From positions 1 through 29,344 of the IMG/VR virus record IMGVR_UViG_3300025141_000523: a DNA stretch of 29,344 bases; one strand, given 5' to 3'. The position numbers and the translations under genes are program-made. The notes under the pieces were generated by a model, which saw nothing but the letters and a program-made list of their open reading frames with translations, searched no databases and was not told the origin of the DNA. Position 1 is the first letter of the stretch. Each line of letters starts with the position of its first letter. This DNA is from a virus. Below are positions 17,054-23,395 of this stretch, in pieces.

Positions 17054-17508
17054 TATTCTGATACAGCTACAAATATTTCTACTCTTGGATCAAAACTTGC
17101 TCCTACAGGTTGTACTTCAATAGCTGTAAGATTTTCTAATGTACCAAAGCTAGGGTCTGTGTCTGCTTCTGCTAACATTACTGTTTCTGCTTGACATAAG
17201 ATATGAGAATTCCCAGGAGTTAGTAATACTTGATAATTAGTTGCCGTACCTACTATTCCTACTTCTATCCAACCTGCTGTGTCGAGATTTGTGATTCGGA
17301 TATACTTTGCTCTATCTACATCTATAGCTACTGCTGAACTATAAGGCTGTGTACCAAAGGTTGCTATGGTTGTTACATTTCCATTAATACAGGTTACGAT
17401 TCTTTCAAATACATCTGATATTCCTGTTGTTGTTACTGTGTTTGTTGTTCCTCTCGTCGCTCCGTTTAAAGAAACGCTTTCAGAGAGTGTGGTCGTTAAA
17501 TTTGCCAT
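17053..17508 (-). CDS. Unknown structural protein (151 aa)
   Basis: A Thr/Val-rich, beta-type protein starts MANLTTTLSESVSLNGATRG. Segments YIRITNLDTAGWIEVGIVG and YQVLLTPGNSHILCQAET look like a jelly roll or small beta-sandwich of the head-fibre/decoration kind. The last residues (FDPRVEIFVAVSE) form a typical final strand. It is overlapped by the gp10-like gene by one base. It is probably a minor virion protein of the head-tail interface, but I recognise no named family. Confidence 0.5.
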   Translation of the reverse strand: MANLTTTLSESVSLNGATRGTTNTVTTTGISDVFERIVTCINGNVTTIATFGTQPYSSAVAIDVDRAKYIRITNLDTAGWIEVGIVGTATNYQVLLTPGNSHILCQAETVMLAEADTDPSFGTLENLTAIEVQPVGASFDPRVEIFVAVSE

Positions 17509-17511
17509 TGT

Positions 17512-17580
17512 TTATATTTTATATGTTATTTTTGGTGGTATTAATTGTATTGTTAGTTTTCCTATTTTTATTTTAAACAT
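17512..17580 (-). CDS. Possible 22-aa peptide coupled to the tail terminator gene
   Basis: The ATG overlaps the upstream stop codon as TAATG and gives MFKIKIGKLTIQLIPPKIT before ending after 22 residues. The frame fills the gap between two structural genes. Coupling and gap filling favour a real peptide, and the alternating basic/hydrophobic pattern is strand-like. It is too short to assign. Confidence 0.35.
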   Translation of the reverse strand: MFKIKIGKLTIQLIPPKITYKI

Positions 17581-18059
17581 TATGTTGTCATTGGAATATC
17601 ACAAGATTGGAAATCATTATCTACTACTATTCCTATTTGAAACACCCATCCCGTTACATCCTGGTCAAATCTTTCTGTGAACGGTTCTAATGTGTAATCT
17701 CCTTCTGTAAAATAAATCCCTGCATTTATATCATCATCATCTTCAGATTGCCACTTACTATTTCTAAATATTGAAATAAGATCAACGCATATTTGCAGTA
17801 CATCACTATACACTTGTTGTTCATTTTCTAATCCTGGATCAACTAAGTCCATTACGAATAATTGAAAATTATAAGTAAGTCCTACTCTGCCTGTTGTTAC
17901 ATTAACAGGATTGATATGGAACAAAGGATATTTAGTATTCTTTTCGAGATCAATGCGAAAAATATCTCCAACAGTAGTAGTGCTTATTTGATAATGTGAA
18001 TCTCCTATACTTTTCAATTTATCGATTAAGTTGCTATATGTCTTATTAGGTATTGCCAT
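17580..18059 (-). CDS. Tail terminator/completion-like protein
   Basis: The 159-residue protein has an N-terminal helix (NKTYSNLIDKLKSIGDSH), a strand block (YPLFHINPVNVTTGRVGLTY, YNFQLFVMDLV), a second helix (QVYSDVLQICVDLISIFR), and closing strands (YTLEPFTERFDQDVTGWVF). This alpha-beta-beta-alpha-beta order is that of the tail terminator family (lambda gpU/HK97 gp10 neighbour). It caps the tail tube. It lies between the gp10-like gene and the tail chaperone, a common grouping. Sequence similarity is not certain, so the call rests on predicted layout and place. Confidence 0.5.
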   Translation of the reverse strand: MAIPNKTYSNLIDKLKSIGDSHYQISTTTVGDIFRIDLEKNTKYPLFHINPVNVTTGRVGLTYNFQLFVMDLVDPGLENEQQVYSDVLQICVDLISIFRNSKWQSEDDDDINAGIYFTEGDYTLEPFTERFDQDVTGWVFQIGIVVDNDFQSCDIPMTT

Positions 18060-18827
18060 TTCTTTTTACGCTTTTACTTTCACTTAAATCTGTTTCATAA
18101 CTTAACCATGTTAAGCACTCTAACAAATTCAATTTTATTATTGTTTCTAATTTTGATATATCTTGGTTACATAAACGATACATCACTCCAAACCATCCCC
18201 ATCGGTCTGAGTGATCTTCCCTTCCAAATTCTTGCTCGTTTCCTGCATCTGTTCCATTAAAGATGATGGCAAAGTCCTCGAGAACACTATGCTGGCGAAA
18301 ATCCAAAAAAAAACCAACGCACTTTCTACATTCTCTGCTTTCATCTTTTTAAACTTCTCTGCTCTAATATCTATGTTACTATCATAAGCTTCAATTATAT
18401 AAGCATCGCCTTCTTTTTCAACTATCGGTCTGTAAAGAACACTCATAATTTCTGGCAAGTTTTCTTGAACCCCATTTTTTATAAACGTTTCAATATCAGC
18501 ATATTCTCCAAGCGTTATATCTGAAAGCTGCGGATGGAATCCATATTCCTTACCATCAACTTCTATTATTTGTTTTAAAGAACTATCTTTTTCATCTTGC
18601 AACTCTGTAACTCTATTAAGGATTGCAGCAACATCTGATAATGCTAATTGCTTAATTAAAGTGTTAGGAATATTTGAAAATTCTGCTATAATTCCTTCCG
18701 CTTCTTCACTCTTACTTAATCCTTCTAACTCTGCTAATTTAACCCACTTCTCTAACGTTACTTCTTCCCAACTACTTATTACTTTGTACTTCTGTGTCTT
18801 TCCTTCTTTCTCGATGTTGACCTTCAT
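18046..18827 (-). CDS. Tail assembly chaperone, -1 frameshift product (G-T-like)
   Basis: A second frame downstream of the 18183-18827 gene has no ATG at its head and overlaps it by 124 bases. At the junction the minus strand has GG, nine T, GG. The heptamer T-TTT-TTT in the upstream frame is a canonical -1 slippery site (18306-18314 region). A -1 shift after codon 174 gives a ~260-residue fusion whose C-terminal part contains DRWGWFGVMYRLCN and LLECLTWLSYETDL. I know this pattern from tail chaperone C-termini of Bacteroidota phages. As with lambda gpG-T, the fusion would recruit tube subunits to the tape measure. The start overlaps nothing upstream and has a TA-repeat leader. Confidence 0.75.
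18183..18827 (-). CDS. Tail assembly chaperone, unshifted product (G-like)
   Basis: The 214-residue protein has the usual chaperone character: acidic, helical, with TLEKWVKLAELEGLSKSEEA near the start and EVDGKEYGFHPQLSDITLGEYADIE in the middle, a pattern typical of such proteins in Bacteroidota phages. It ends about 40 residues after the slippery T9 tract. The unshifted form is expected to be the major one. Both forms coat the tape measure during tail assembly and are absent from mature virions in the lambda model. Confidence 0.65.
   Translation of the reverse strand: MKVNIEKEGKTQKYKVISSWEEVTLEKWVKLAELEGLSKSEEAEGIIAEFSNIPNTLIKQLALSDVAAILNRVTELQDEKDSSLKQIIEVDGKEYGFHPQLSDITLGEYADIETFIKNGVQENLPEIMSVLYRPIVEKEGDAYIIEAYDSNIDIRAEKFKKMKAENVESALVFFWIFASIVFSRTLPSSLMEQMQETSKNLEGKITQTDGDGLE
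18306..18314 (-). promoter_or_regulatory. T9 slippery sequence for -1 frameshift
   Basis: Nine consecutive T on the minus strand, read GTT TTT TTT TGG in the zero frame. The tract contains T TTT TTT in the proper register for a -1 shift, and the -1 frame is open for 86 codons after it. T-runs also allow transcriptional slippage, which would give the same product. Confidence 0.7.
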
Positions 18828-18853
18828 ATATATATATAGAAAAAGTTAATATT
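18828..18853 (-). promoter_or_regulatory. TA-repeat leader before the tail chaperone gene
   Basis: The transcript reads TATTAAC, TTTTTC, then alternating TA up to the ATG at 18827. It is almost the same as the leader at 6352. The two genes are unrelated, so the shared leader is likely functional in translation or processing. Confidence 0.4.
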
Positions 18854-18911
18854 TAGTTTAAAATTTGTATGTTTGCTGTGTTTTAGTTTGTTTCATATAC
18901 TTGTGGGGATT

Positions 18912-18932
18912 GCGGCTTAGGCCGCTTTTCCT
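18912..18932 (+). terminator. GC-rich hairpin with T-tract, plus-strand orientation
   Basis: GCGGC, TTAG, GCCGC followed by TTTTCCTTTTT on the plus strand forms a terminator-like hairpin just after the terL stop codon. There are no plus-strand genes, so it would only stop antisense transcription. On the sense transcript the same stem is preceded by A-rich bases but not followed by T, so there it would act as a stability or processing stem. Confidence 0.45.
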
Positions 18933-18934
18933 TT

Positions 18935-20245
18935 TTAATACACAAAATACTTCCCAAAATTACTATCTACTTCATAATACATACGCATAGCTAAAGCATC
19001 TGCATAGTCAGGTGATCTACCTATCATAGCCTTTACAGTATCTTTAGGAATTATTTGTAGCTTATTATCTTTATCAGCATCTTTCATTCTAACTTGCTCA
19101 AGTTCTTCAATGATATAATTCTTTACATTGATGTCTTTACAATTAATACCTATCTGTCCTTTATTAGTTAAGTCTGCTAATTTGTAAAAGCATTGAGTTT
19201 TTAAGTTTTGATAGTTTTCATTTTTTAATGGTCTTGCATTATTCACAAATCCTTGACATCTTAAATAATCCTTTACACCACCACCTACTCCATCTTCATC
19301 TACAATTATATTCCTTAATGGTACTTGATTTTCTTGTTGTAATTTCTTGATCTCCTCTACAACATCATTTACAGCCGATTTAAGGATAGTTTTGATGTAT
19401 GTAAGGTGTAAGCCCACCCATAGCATTATAACTGTTCTATCGCTTCCAAATCGTGCTACATCACAAGTTATATACTTACTACCTGTTGTGCCTGTGTTTT
19501 CAAATAGAGATACAATAGCATTGTAGTCAATTAGACTATCTTTACTTGCATCATATTCCCAATTACCATATAATAGTCTTTGCTTTGTTAATTCATCTAA
19601 TTCAAATAACTGCTTTTCATAGTGTTTAGATATATAAGTATTGTCACCAACTAAACTTTGTATAAACTTTCTATAAGGTTTTAACTTGCCTTCTTGTGCA
19701 GGTCTATAGTATTCAGTATAAGCCCAATTCTTACTTGGATTACACGTTAATAATATCTTTGGGATTAGTCCGTTTTCATCTAACTTATATCTAATCCTTG
19801 ATGCTACTATGTTTTTTGCTTTTTCTGTTATTTGATTTGCTTCATCAATAAAGGCTGCTGTAATTTCTAATGATCCTAAACTATCAAAGTTTCTATCACT
19901 TGGATATAAGAATAAATCTTTAAGTATGATTTCTGAACCATTGAAAAAGGTTATGATGTTTGTTGATCCATTAAAGTTGTAGTGCTTGTCTGCTTTCACA
20001 TCCCATGCTTCACATACCTCGAAGAAAGTGTTAAGTGTAGTCTTTTTAAGAGAATCCAGTTTTGATCTCCCCATTAAGTATCTTGTCTTAGGATATTTAA
20101 TACACATTAATATCAAGTAGCTTACACCTATCCATGATTTACCTCCTCCTGCTGCACCTCCGAATAATACTTCTTTAGTCTTATTATCAAATAGATACTT
20201 TAGGCATTCCTTTTGTGTCTTAGTAAATTCAGGATTAATCTCCAA
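18935..20245 (-). CDS. terL: Terminase large subunit
   Basis: The 436-residue protein has the packaging ATPase elements: Walker A GGAAGGGKS at 29-37, Walker B FIDEA at 132-136, and coupling motif LLTCNPS near 164-170. The RNase H-like nuclease domain follows, with acidic residues in ITCDVARFGSDRT (D261), IIVDEDGVGGG (D315, D317) and SPDYADALAM near the C-terminus. It drives DNA into the prohead and cuts it. It overlaps terS by 11 bases. The whole length is typical of the PBSX-type large subunits. Whether it cuts at cos sites or by headful cannot be told here. Confidence 0.93.
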   Translation of the reverse strand: MEINPEFTKTQKECLKYLFDNKTKEVLFGGAAGGGKSWIGVSYLILMCIKYPKTRYLMGRSKLDSLKKTTLNTFFEVCEAWDVKADKHYNFNGSTNIITFFNGSEIILKDLFLYPSDRNFDSLGSLEITAAFIDEANQITEKAKNIVASRIRYKLDENGLIPKILLTCNPSKNWAYTEYYRPAQEGKLKPYRKFIQSLVGDNTYISKHYEKQLFELDELTKQRLLYGNWEYDASKDSLIDYNAIVSLFENTGTTGSKYITCDVARFGSDRTVIMLWVGLHLTYIKTILKSAVNDVVEEIKKLQQENQVPLRNIIVDEDGVGGGVKDYLRCQGFVNNARPLKNENYQNLKTQCFYKLADLTNKGQIGINCKDINVKNYIIEELEQVRMKDADKDNKLQIIPKDTVKAMIGRSPDYADALAMRMYYEVDSNFGKYFVY

Positions 20246-20573
20246 GATTGATGTTTATTTTTATTGGTTCTTCTCCAGAAGTAATATCTAATCTATTAGT
20301 TTCATTCCAACCAAGTCTAGTCTTTGCTGCGTGTATTACAACTGAAGGTACTTTGTCTTTTACACATTCATAATACTTAGACTTTATAAAATCATTCTCT
20401 ATATTCTGTATTTCTTTTACATTTGCAGCAAACTCCTCATCTTCTTTTAGCCACTTATAAAAGTTGGTTCTGCTTAGGTCAGTAGCTTTTAATGCAGTAG
20501 TAATTACTCCTAATGAACTCTCTAATGCTTTTAGTATTCTCTCTTTGTTGATCTGTGTTCTATTTTGTTCCAT
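20235..20573 (-). CDS. terS: Terminase small subunit
   Basis: I start this at the ATG at 20573 (MEQNRTQINKERILKALES), giving 112 residues. A longer frame reaching 20633 would translate the adjacent tRNA-like element, and its peptide GAIPPTRSK is the familiar product of a tRNA 3' half, so it is spurious. The protein has a helix-turn-helix in its first 60 residues (GVITTALKATDLSRTNFYKW), an acidic helix (NDFIKSKYYECVKD), and ends with a short strand (EPIKININLGD). It recognises packaging DNA and overlaps terL by 11 bases. Both features fit a phage small terminase. Confidence 0.82.
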   Translation of the reverse strand: MEQNRTQINKERILKALESSLGVITTALKATDLSRTNFYKWLKEDEEFAANVKEIQNIENDFIKSKYYECVKDKVPSVVIHAAKTRLGWNETNRLDITSGEEPIKININLGD

Positions 20574-20587
20574 TTTTTTATATTTTG

Positions 20588-20659
20588 AGCGAGTAGGTGG
20601 AATTGCACCCCTTCTTTGACTTGGAATAGCCAACGCATTACTCCTTATGCTTTACTCGC
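20588..20659 (-). tRNA. tRNA-Gly(UCC)-like element, atypical
   Basis: The 72-nt element has a perfect 7-bp acceptor (GCGAGTA with TACTCGC), a 4-bp D stem (GCAT/ATGC) with A14, G18, G19 and A21-like bases, and a 5-bp anticodon stem (TTGGC/GTCAA). The anticodon is TCC at 20625-20623, flanked by T33 and A37. G1-C72, C2-G71, G3-C70, U73 and C35-C36 are the known bacterial glycine identity elements. Odd points: A instead of U8, an 8-nt anticodon loop, and a T-arm with only 3 of 5 canonical pairs and G for T55 (or a 4-bp GGTG/CACC stem). CCA is not encoded; CAA follows. Its 5' end overlaps the last codons of the second mom-like gene. It may be a non-translational glycyl donor or a decayed tRNA. Confidence 0.6.
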
Positions 20660-21322
20660 AGTTTGCCTTTCTTTTAATGTTATCTTTTCACCTTTATACA
20701 TTCCTGCACCTATTTTATCTATTTCGCTAAAAGGAATAATTGGTTTGGTTAAATTACTTTCCATTTTCTTATCTATAAAATATATATACTTTAACTGATA
20801 ACCTTCATACGCTTTCCAATTTCTAAACTCACTACTCATTTTTAAATGGTATGCCTGTATAACGTGCATTGGTTTTTTAGTTTCAGGATTTATTCTTAAA
20901 GCAGTATTCTTTGCAATACCTACTAACTTAAACCCACTAGCTCTATATATTGTTCCATCTCCACATTGTGTTCCATCTGCAAAGCTAATTATCCATTTTA
21001 TTTGAGGTGCGTTTTTCTTTATTAATTTCACAGCAATACTTATACATCTACTTTCACTATATTTAGGTAAAAAATCATTAAAAGCCATTCTATTTAATTC
21101 TATAAACTCATTCCACCCTGTTCCATCTACCAAATTAATTGTTCCTTTTTTATTTATACTAGGTCCAAAACTCATTACTCCGTGTAAACGTTTATCTAAA
21201 AAGCAGCCAAAATGTAAAGTGCTATTTGGAACAACTTTTCCTGAATAATGTTGTTTCTTTACAAAAGTATTGGCGACTTTGCTTGTTATAACTTTAACTA
21301 TTATTTCTTTCGCTCTCCCCAT
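20645..21322 (-). CDS. Mom-like DNA modification protein, copy 2
   Basis: The 225-residue protein matches the Mom family (phage Mu Mom converts adenine to N6-carbamoylmethyladenine) in pattern: KQHYSGKV at 24-30, LHFGCF and HGVMSFG near 36-53, FIELNRMAF at 73-81, SESRCISIAVKL at 89-100, and IISFADGTQCGDGTIYRASGF at 111-131 in parts. Mom proteins have a GNAT-like fold. The carbamoylmethyl group is formally a glycinamide, and the donor was long unknown. A tRNA-Gly-like element begins inside the last codons of this gene, and another tRNA-like element lies just upstream of its start. Upstream lie a divergent second copy and a ParB-like gene. Role: anti-restriction DNA modification before packaging. 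Confidence 0.8.
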   Translation of the reverse strand: MGRAKEIIVKVITSKVANTFVKKQHYSGKVVPNSTLHFGCFLDKRLHGVMSFGPSINKKGTINLVDGTGWNEFIELNRMAFNDFLPKYSESRCISIAVKLIKKNAPQIKWIISFADGTQCGDGTIYRASGFKLVGIAKNTALRINPETKKPMHVIQAYHLKMSSEFRNWKAYEGYQLKYIYFIDKKMESNLTKPIIPFSEIDKIGAGMYKGEKITLKERQTASKA

Positions 21323-21330
21323 TTTAATTG

Positions 21331-21378
21331 TGGAGATGTGCAGGTTCGAACTGCATAAAACCCCTATTGGTCATCCCC
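21331..21378 (-). ncRNA. tRNA-Ala-like acceptor/T-arm minihelix (48 nt)
   Basis: Read on the minus strand: 5' GGGGATG, a 16-nt linker, a perfect T-arm (TGCAG, loop TTCGAAC, CTGCA), then CATCTCC and discriminator A. The acceptor has seven pairs, with G3:U70 as the only wobble. GGGG opposite CTCC plus A73 is the acceptor signature of bacterial tRNA-Ala, and G3:U70 is the main alanine identity element. There is no room for D and anticodon arms. CCA is not encoded; CAA follows. It overlaps the last five codons of the first mom-like gene and ends 8 bases before the second, filling the whole gap. AlaRS is known to charge such minihelices. Function here is inferred; a tRNA remnant after internal deletion is the alternative. 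Confidence 0.55.
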
Positions 21379-22062
21379 TGTTATCCATTTTTGTTTTTTT
21401 CTAAACACCTGACTATCTTTTGGATATTCTATACATTTTTTTTCTAGATAACTTCTTATTCCTTTATTAAGTGGATAAATATATAAATATCTAAAAGAGT
21501 TGATTATCTTTCCTTCTCCAAATAAATACTCTCCTACTTTTTGGCTTCCTAATTTTACAATTTCTCTAGGCACTCTACCAAAACGCATTGGAGAAATAAT
21601 ATTTTTATACTCTCCTTTTAGCGTATAGTAAAAATCATTACAAACTTCTTTTCCAAAATACAACCAACTACTCGCTTGATAAACAATACCACAATCATTC
21701 TTACATCCTCCTGCGTGTGTTATTAATAGTTTCACTTTCGTATTATCTTTGAATAATTTATAAATTTTTCCTAACACATAACTTTCAGCATTATGTCCTA
21801 AAATATCTGACAGATTCATTCTTTGCATTTCTATAAATTCATTATCATTAATTTTAGGAACTATCTTTTTTACTTTTTGTTCTGTACTAGGACTTAATCC
21901 AAAGGTAATAACTCCCCTCAATAATTTATTATAGAAAACTCCAAAACAAACTTTCGGAATTGGAAATGTTTTCATATAATGATTTTCAATAGTATATCTT
22001 TTTGCTGTTTTACTATCTATAATCTTTACACTTACATCTTTTAGCTGTTCGTTTTTCTCCAT
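21364..22062 (-). CDS. Mom-like DNA modification protein, copy 1 (divergent)
   Basis: The 232-residue protein aligns by eye with copy 2 along most of its length: ENHYMKT at 26-32, VCFGVF at 38-43, RGVITFG at 49-55, NEFIEMQRMNLSD at 74-86, ESYVLGKIYKLF at 93-104, and ITHAGGCKNDCGIVYQASSW at 114-133. The SFADG of copy 2 is THAGG here, so the Asp is missing, and copy 1 has its own Cys pair. The C-terminus is also different and basic. It therefore probably has a changed substrate or donor. It overlaps the ParB-like gene by 22 bases. The minihelix RNA begins within its last codons (GDDQ and stop). Confidence 0.7.
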   Translation of the reverse strand: MEKNEQLKDVSVKIIDSKTAKRYTIENHYMKTFPIPKVCFGVFYNKLLRGVITFGLSPSTEQKVKKIVPKINDNEFIEMQRMNLSDILGHNAESYVLGKIYKLFKDNTKVKLLITHAGGCKNDCGIVYQASSWLYFGKEVCNDFYYTLKGEYKNIISPMRFGRVPREIVKLGSQKVGEYLFGEGKIINSFRYLYIYPLNKGIRSYLEKKCIEYPKDSQVFRKKQKWITGDDQ

Positions 22063-22634
22063 TCAGTTATTAATAAATACAAAGCATTTCCATTACTGTT
22101 TTCATTTCCATAAGTTTCTACATATTTATATTCTTCAGTATGTTTTATATCTTGTACTGCTTCTTTTATTATATTACTTTGCTCACTACTTAATGTATAT
22201 GTTATTTGTTCTAAATTGCTTTTATCTCCATCAGGCAAACTAAACACATCGCTAGTTTCAATGTCATCTTCATTCTGCCATACATCTAAACCCCATTCAG
22301 CAAGTTGTACGCTATCCCATTCATTAGCTAACATATCCCACTCCCACTCTCCAAAACCTACATTGTCTTTTACGATAAACTCTTTCTTTTTTTCTTCAGT
22401 AAGTCCTTCAGCTACTTCTATCCATACTTCTTTAAGCCCTGCATCTTTACTAGCCTTTAATCTCATATTACCACCAAGCACAACCATATCTTCATCTACG
22501 ATAATTGGTCTTAGCTTTAGCATTTCAGGGAACTCCTGTATTGACTTTACTAACTTTTTAAACTTATCATCTTTTATTAATCTAGGATTATTAGGATTTC
22601 CTTTTATTTTGTATAACTTAACTTGTTGTTTCAT
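22041..22634 (-). CDS. ParB/Srx-like domain protein
   Basis: Residues ~10-75 have the ParB N-terminal-like pattern: NPNNPRLI, then KFKKLVKSIQEFPEMLK, RPIIVDEDMVVLGGNMRL and KASKDAGLKEVWIEV. GGNMRL corresponds to the nucleotide-binding GxxR region of the ParB/Srx fold. In phages such domains occur next to or fused with DNA-modifying enzymes, where they are thought to bind DNA or hydrolyse CTP/ATP. Residues 90-125 are Trp-rich and acidic (GEWEWDMLANEWDSV). It is the first gene of the modification cluster, overlapping mom-like copy 1, so a targeting role is plausible. No methylase domain is attached. Confidence 0.75.
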   Translation of the reverse strand: MKQQVKLYKIKGNPNNPRLIKDDKFKKLVKSIQEFPEMLKLRPIIVDEDMVVLGGNMRLKASKDAGLKEVWIEVAEGLTEEKKKEFIVKDNVGFGEWEWDMLANEWDSVQLAEWGLDVWQNEDDIETSDVFSLPDGDKSNLEQITYTLSSEQSNIIKEAVQDIKHTEEYKYVETYGNENSNGNALYLLITEWRKTNS

Positions 22635-22649
22635 AGTATATAATAGAAT

Positions 22650-22928
22650 TTATTTATATTCATTTGGTGCTTCTAAATGTAGTCCTAAGTCTACTGCTGC
22701 CCATGCTCTTATTTCTTCACAGTATTGATTGAACTCTTGCTTGTCTAGTTCTTTAGTTTTTTTAATTATAAATCTTTTCTTTAGTAGTTCGTGCATTTCG
22801 AATTTATGATAACCTGTATATTCTCCTATTGGTTTTACTATACATTTCCAATAGTATTTATTTTGTCTTTCACTTCTAATTAAATGGTTCATTAATTCCT
22901 CTTTCTCCACATAGTTTTTCTTTAGCAC
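22650..22928 (-). CDS. NinB-like recombination-associated protein (short)
   Basis: The 92-residue protein has RSERQNKYYW at 18-27, which resembles the RSxxQNxxxW motif of lambda NinB (Orf), followed by GEYTGYHKFEMHELLKK and EFNQYCEEIRAWAAVDLG, a helical pattern common in phage proteins of this type. Lambda NinB helps recombination by loading on SSB-coated DNA. A NinG-like nuclease is encoded 2.1 kb upstream, so the phage has counterparts of both nin recombination genes. It is shorter than NinB (146 aa). An internal ATG at 22892 is an alternative start that shortens the overlap with the upstream gene. Confidence 0.5.
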   Translation of the reverse strand: MLKKNYVEKEELMNHLIRSERQNKYYWKCIVKPIGEYTGYHKFEMHELLKKRFIIKKTKELDKQEFNQYCEEIRAWAAVDLGLHLEAPNEYK

Positions 22929-23127
22929 TATCCCACATTTTATCTCCTTTATTCCCTAATGTAGGCTCTGTTCTTATAAGATCAGGCATACCTTCCTCTG
23001 GTTCACTTTCCATATATTCTCCACATTCACATAGAGCTTCTTTAGCTACCCATTTATTTTTATGAATTAATGTAACCTTTCCTAACTGTTTCTCGTTACC
23101 ACATTGACACTTATACAGAGCCATCAT
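22876..23127 (-). CDS. Small zinc-ribbon protein
   Basis: An 83-residue protein with CQC at 7-9 and CEC near 34-36, spaced as in a two-knuckle zinc ribbon (YKCQCGNEKQLGKVTLIH and KEALCECGEYME), followed by an acidic unstructured tail. Such ribbons in phages bind DNA or RNA or transcription proteins. It overlaps both neighbours. No specific family or function is recognised. Confidence 0.6.
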   Translation of the reverse strand: MMALYKCQCGNEKQLGKVTLIHKNKWVAKEALCECGEYMESEPEEGMPDLIRTEPTLGNKGDKMWDSAKEKLCGERGINEPFN

Positions 23128-23395
23128 GTAATCTATCTAATTCAAAGTGTAAATGGTTTATAGCTTTCCTTATATCTTGTACCATAGGATTATCTTCCTT
23201 TTTTCCTGCTCTTAATAAATATGTAATAGCAGTTCCTAAATTGTAATTATCAGATTGAAAATCCTCTACAACTTTTCTCGCTTCATACTTATGTATTTTC
23301 CCTATATAGTATTCTGGTATTTTATCCATTCCTTTTTGGTATTGTGGTACTTTCATTAACTCTATCGTTAGATAAAGCACCTGTTCGTGTTTCAA
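23111..23395 (-). CDS. DUF3310-family protein
   Basis: The C-terminal 55 residues (NYNLGTAITYLLRAGKKEDN, IRKAINHLHFELDRL) match DUF3310, a small helical domain widespread in phages, usually carrying the LGNAIKYxxRAGKK pattern. Its function is unknown; T7 gp1.7, a nucleotide kinase, contains a related region. The N-terminal 40 residues are less typical. It overlaps the upstream membrane protein gene by 74 bases in another frame, so the first residues may be wrong and an internal start is possible. Confidence 0.65.
   Translation of the reverse strand: MKHEQVLYLTIELMKVPQYQKGMDKIPEYYIGKIHKYEARKVVEDFQSDNYNLGTAITYLLRAGKKEDNPMVQDIRKAINHLHFELDRLHDGSV

Noticed and set aside
20574-20633. N-terminal 20-residue extension of the small terminase frame
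   Set aside because: It translates the 3' half of the tRNA-like element; the peptide GAIPPTRSK is a typical tRNA artefact. The ATG at 20573 fits better.
22216-22728. 170-aa plus-strand frame opposite the ParB-like gene
   Set aside because: Ser/Leu-rich shadow of real minus-strand genes, with no recognisable pattern and no leader.
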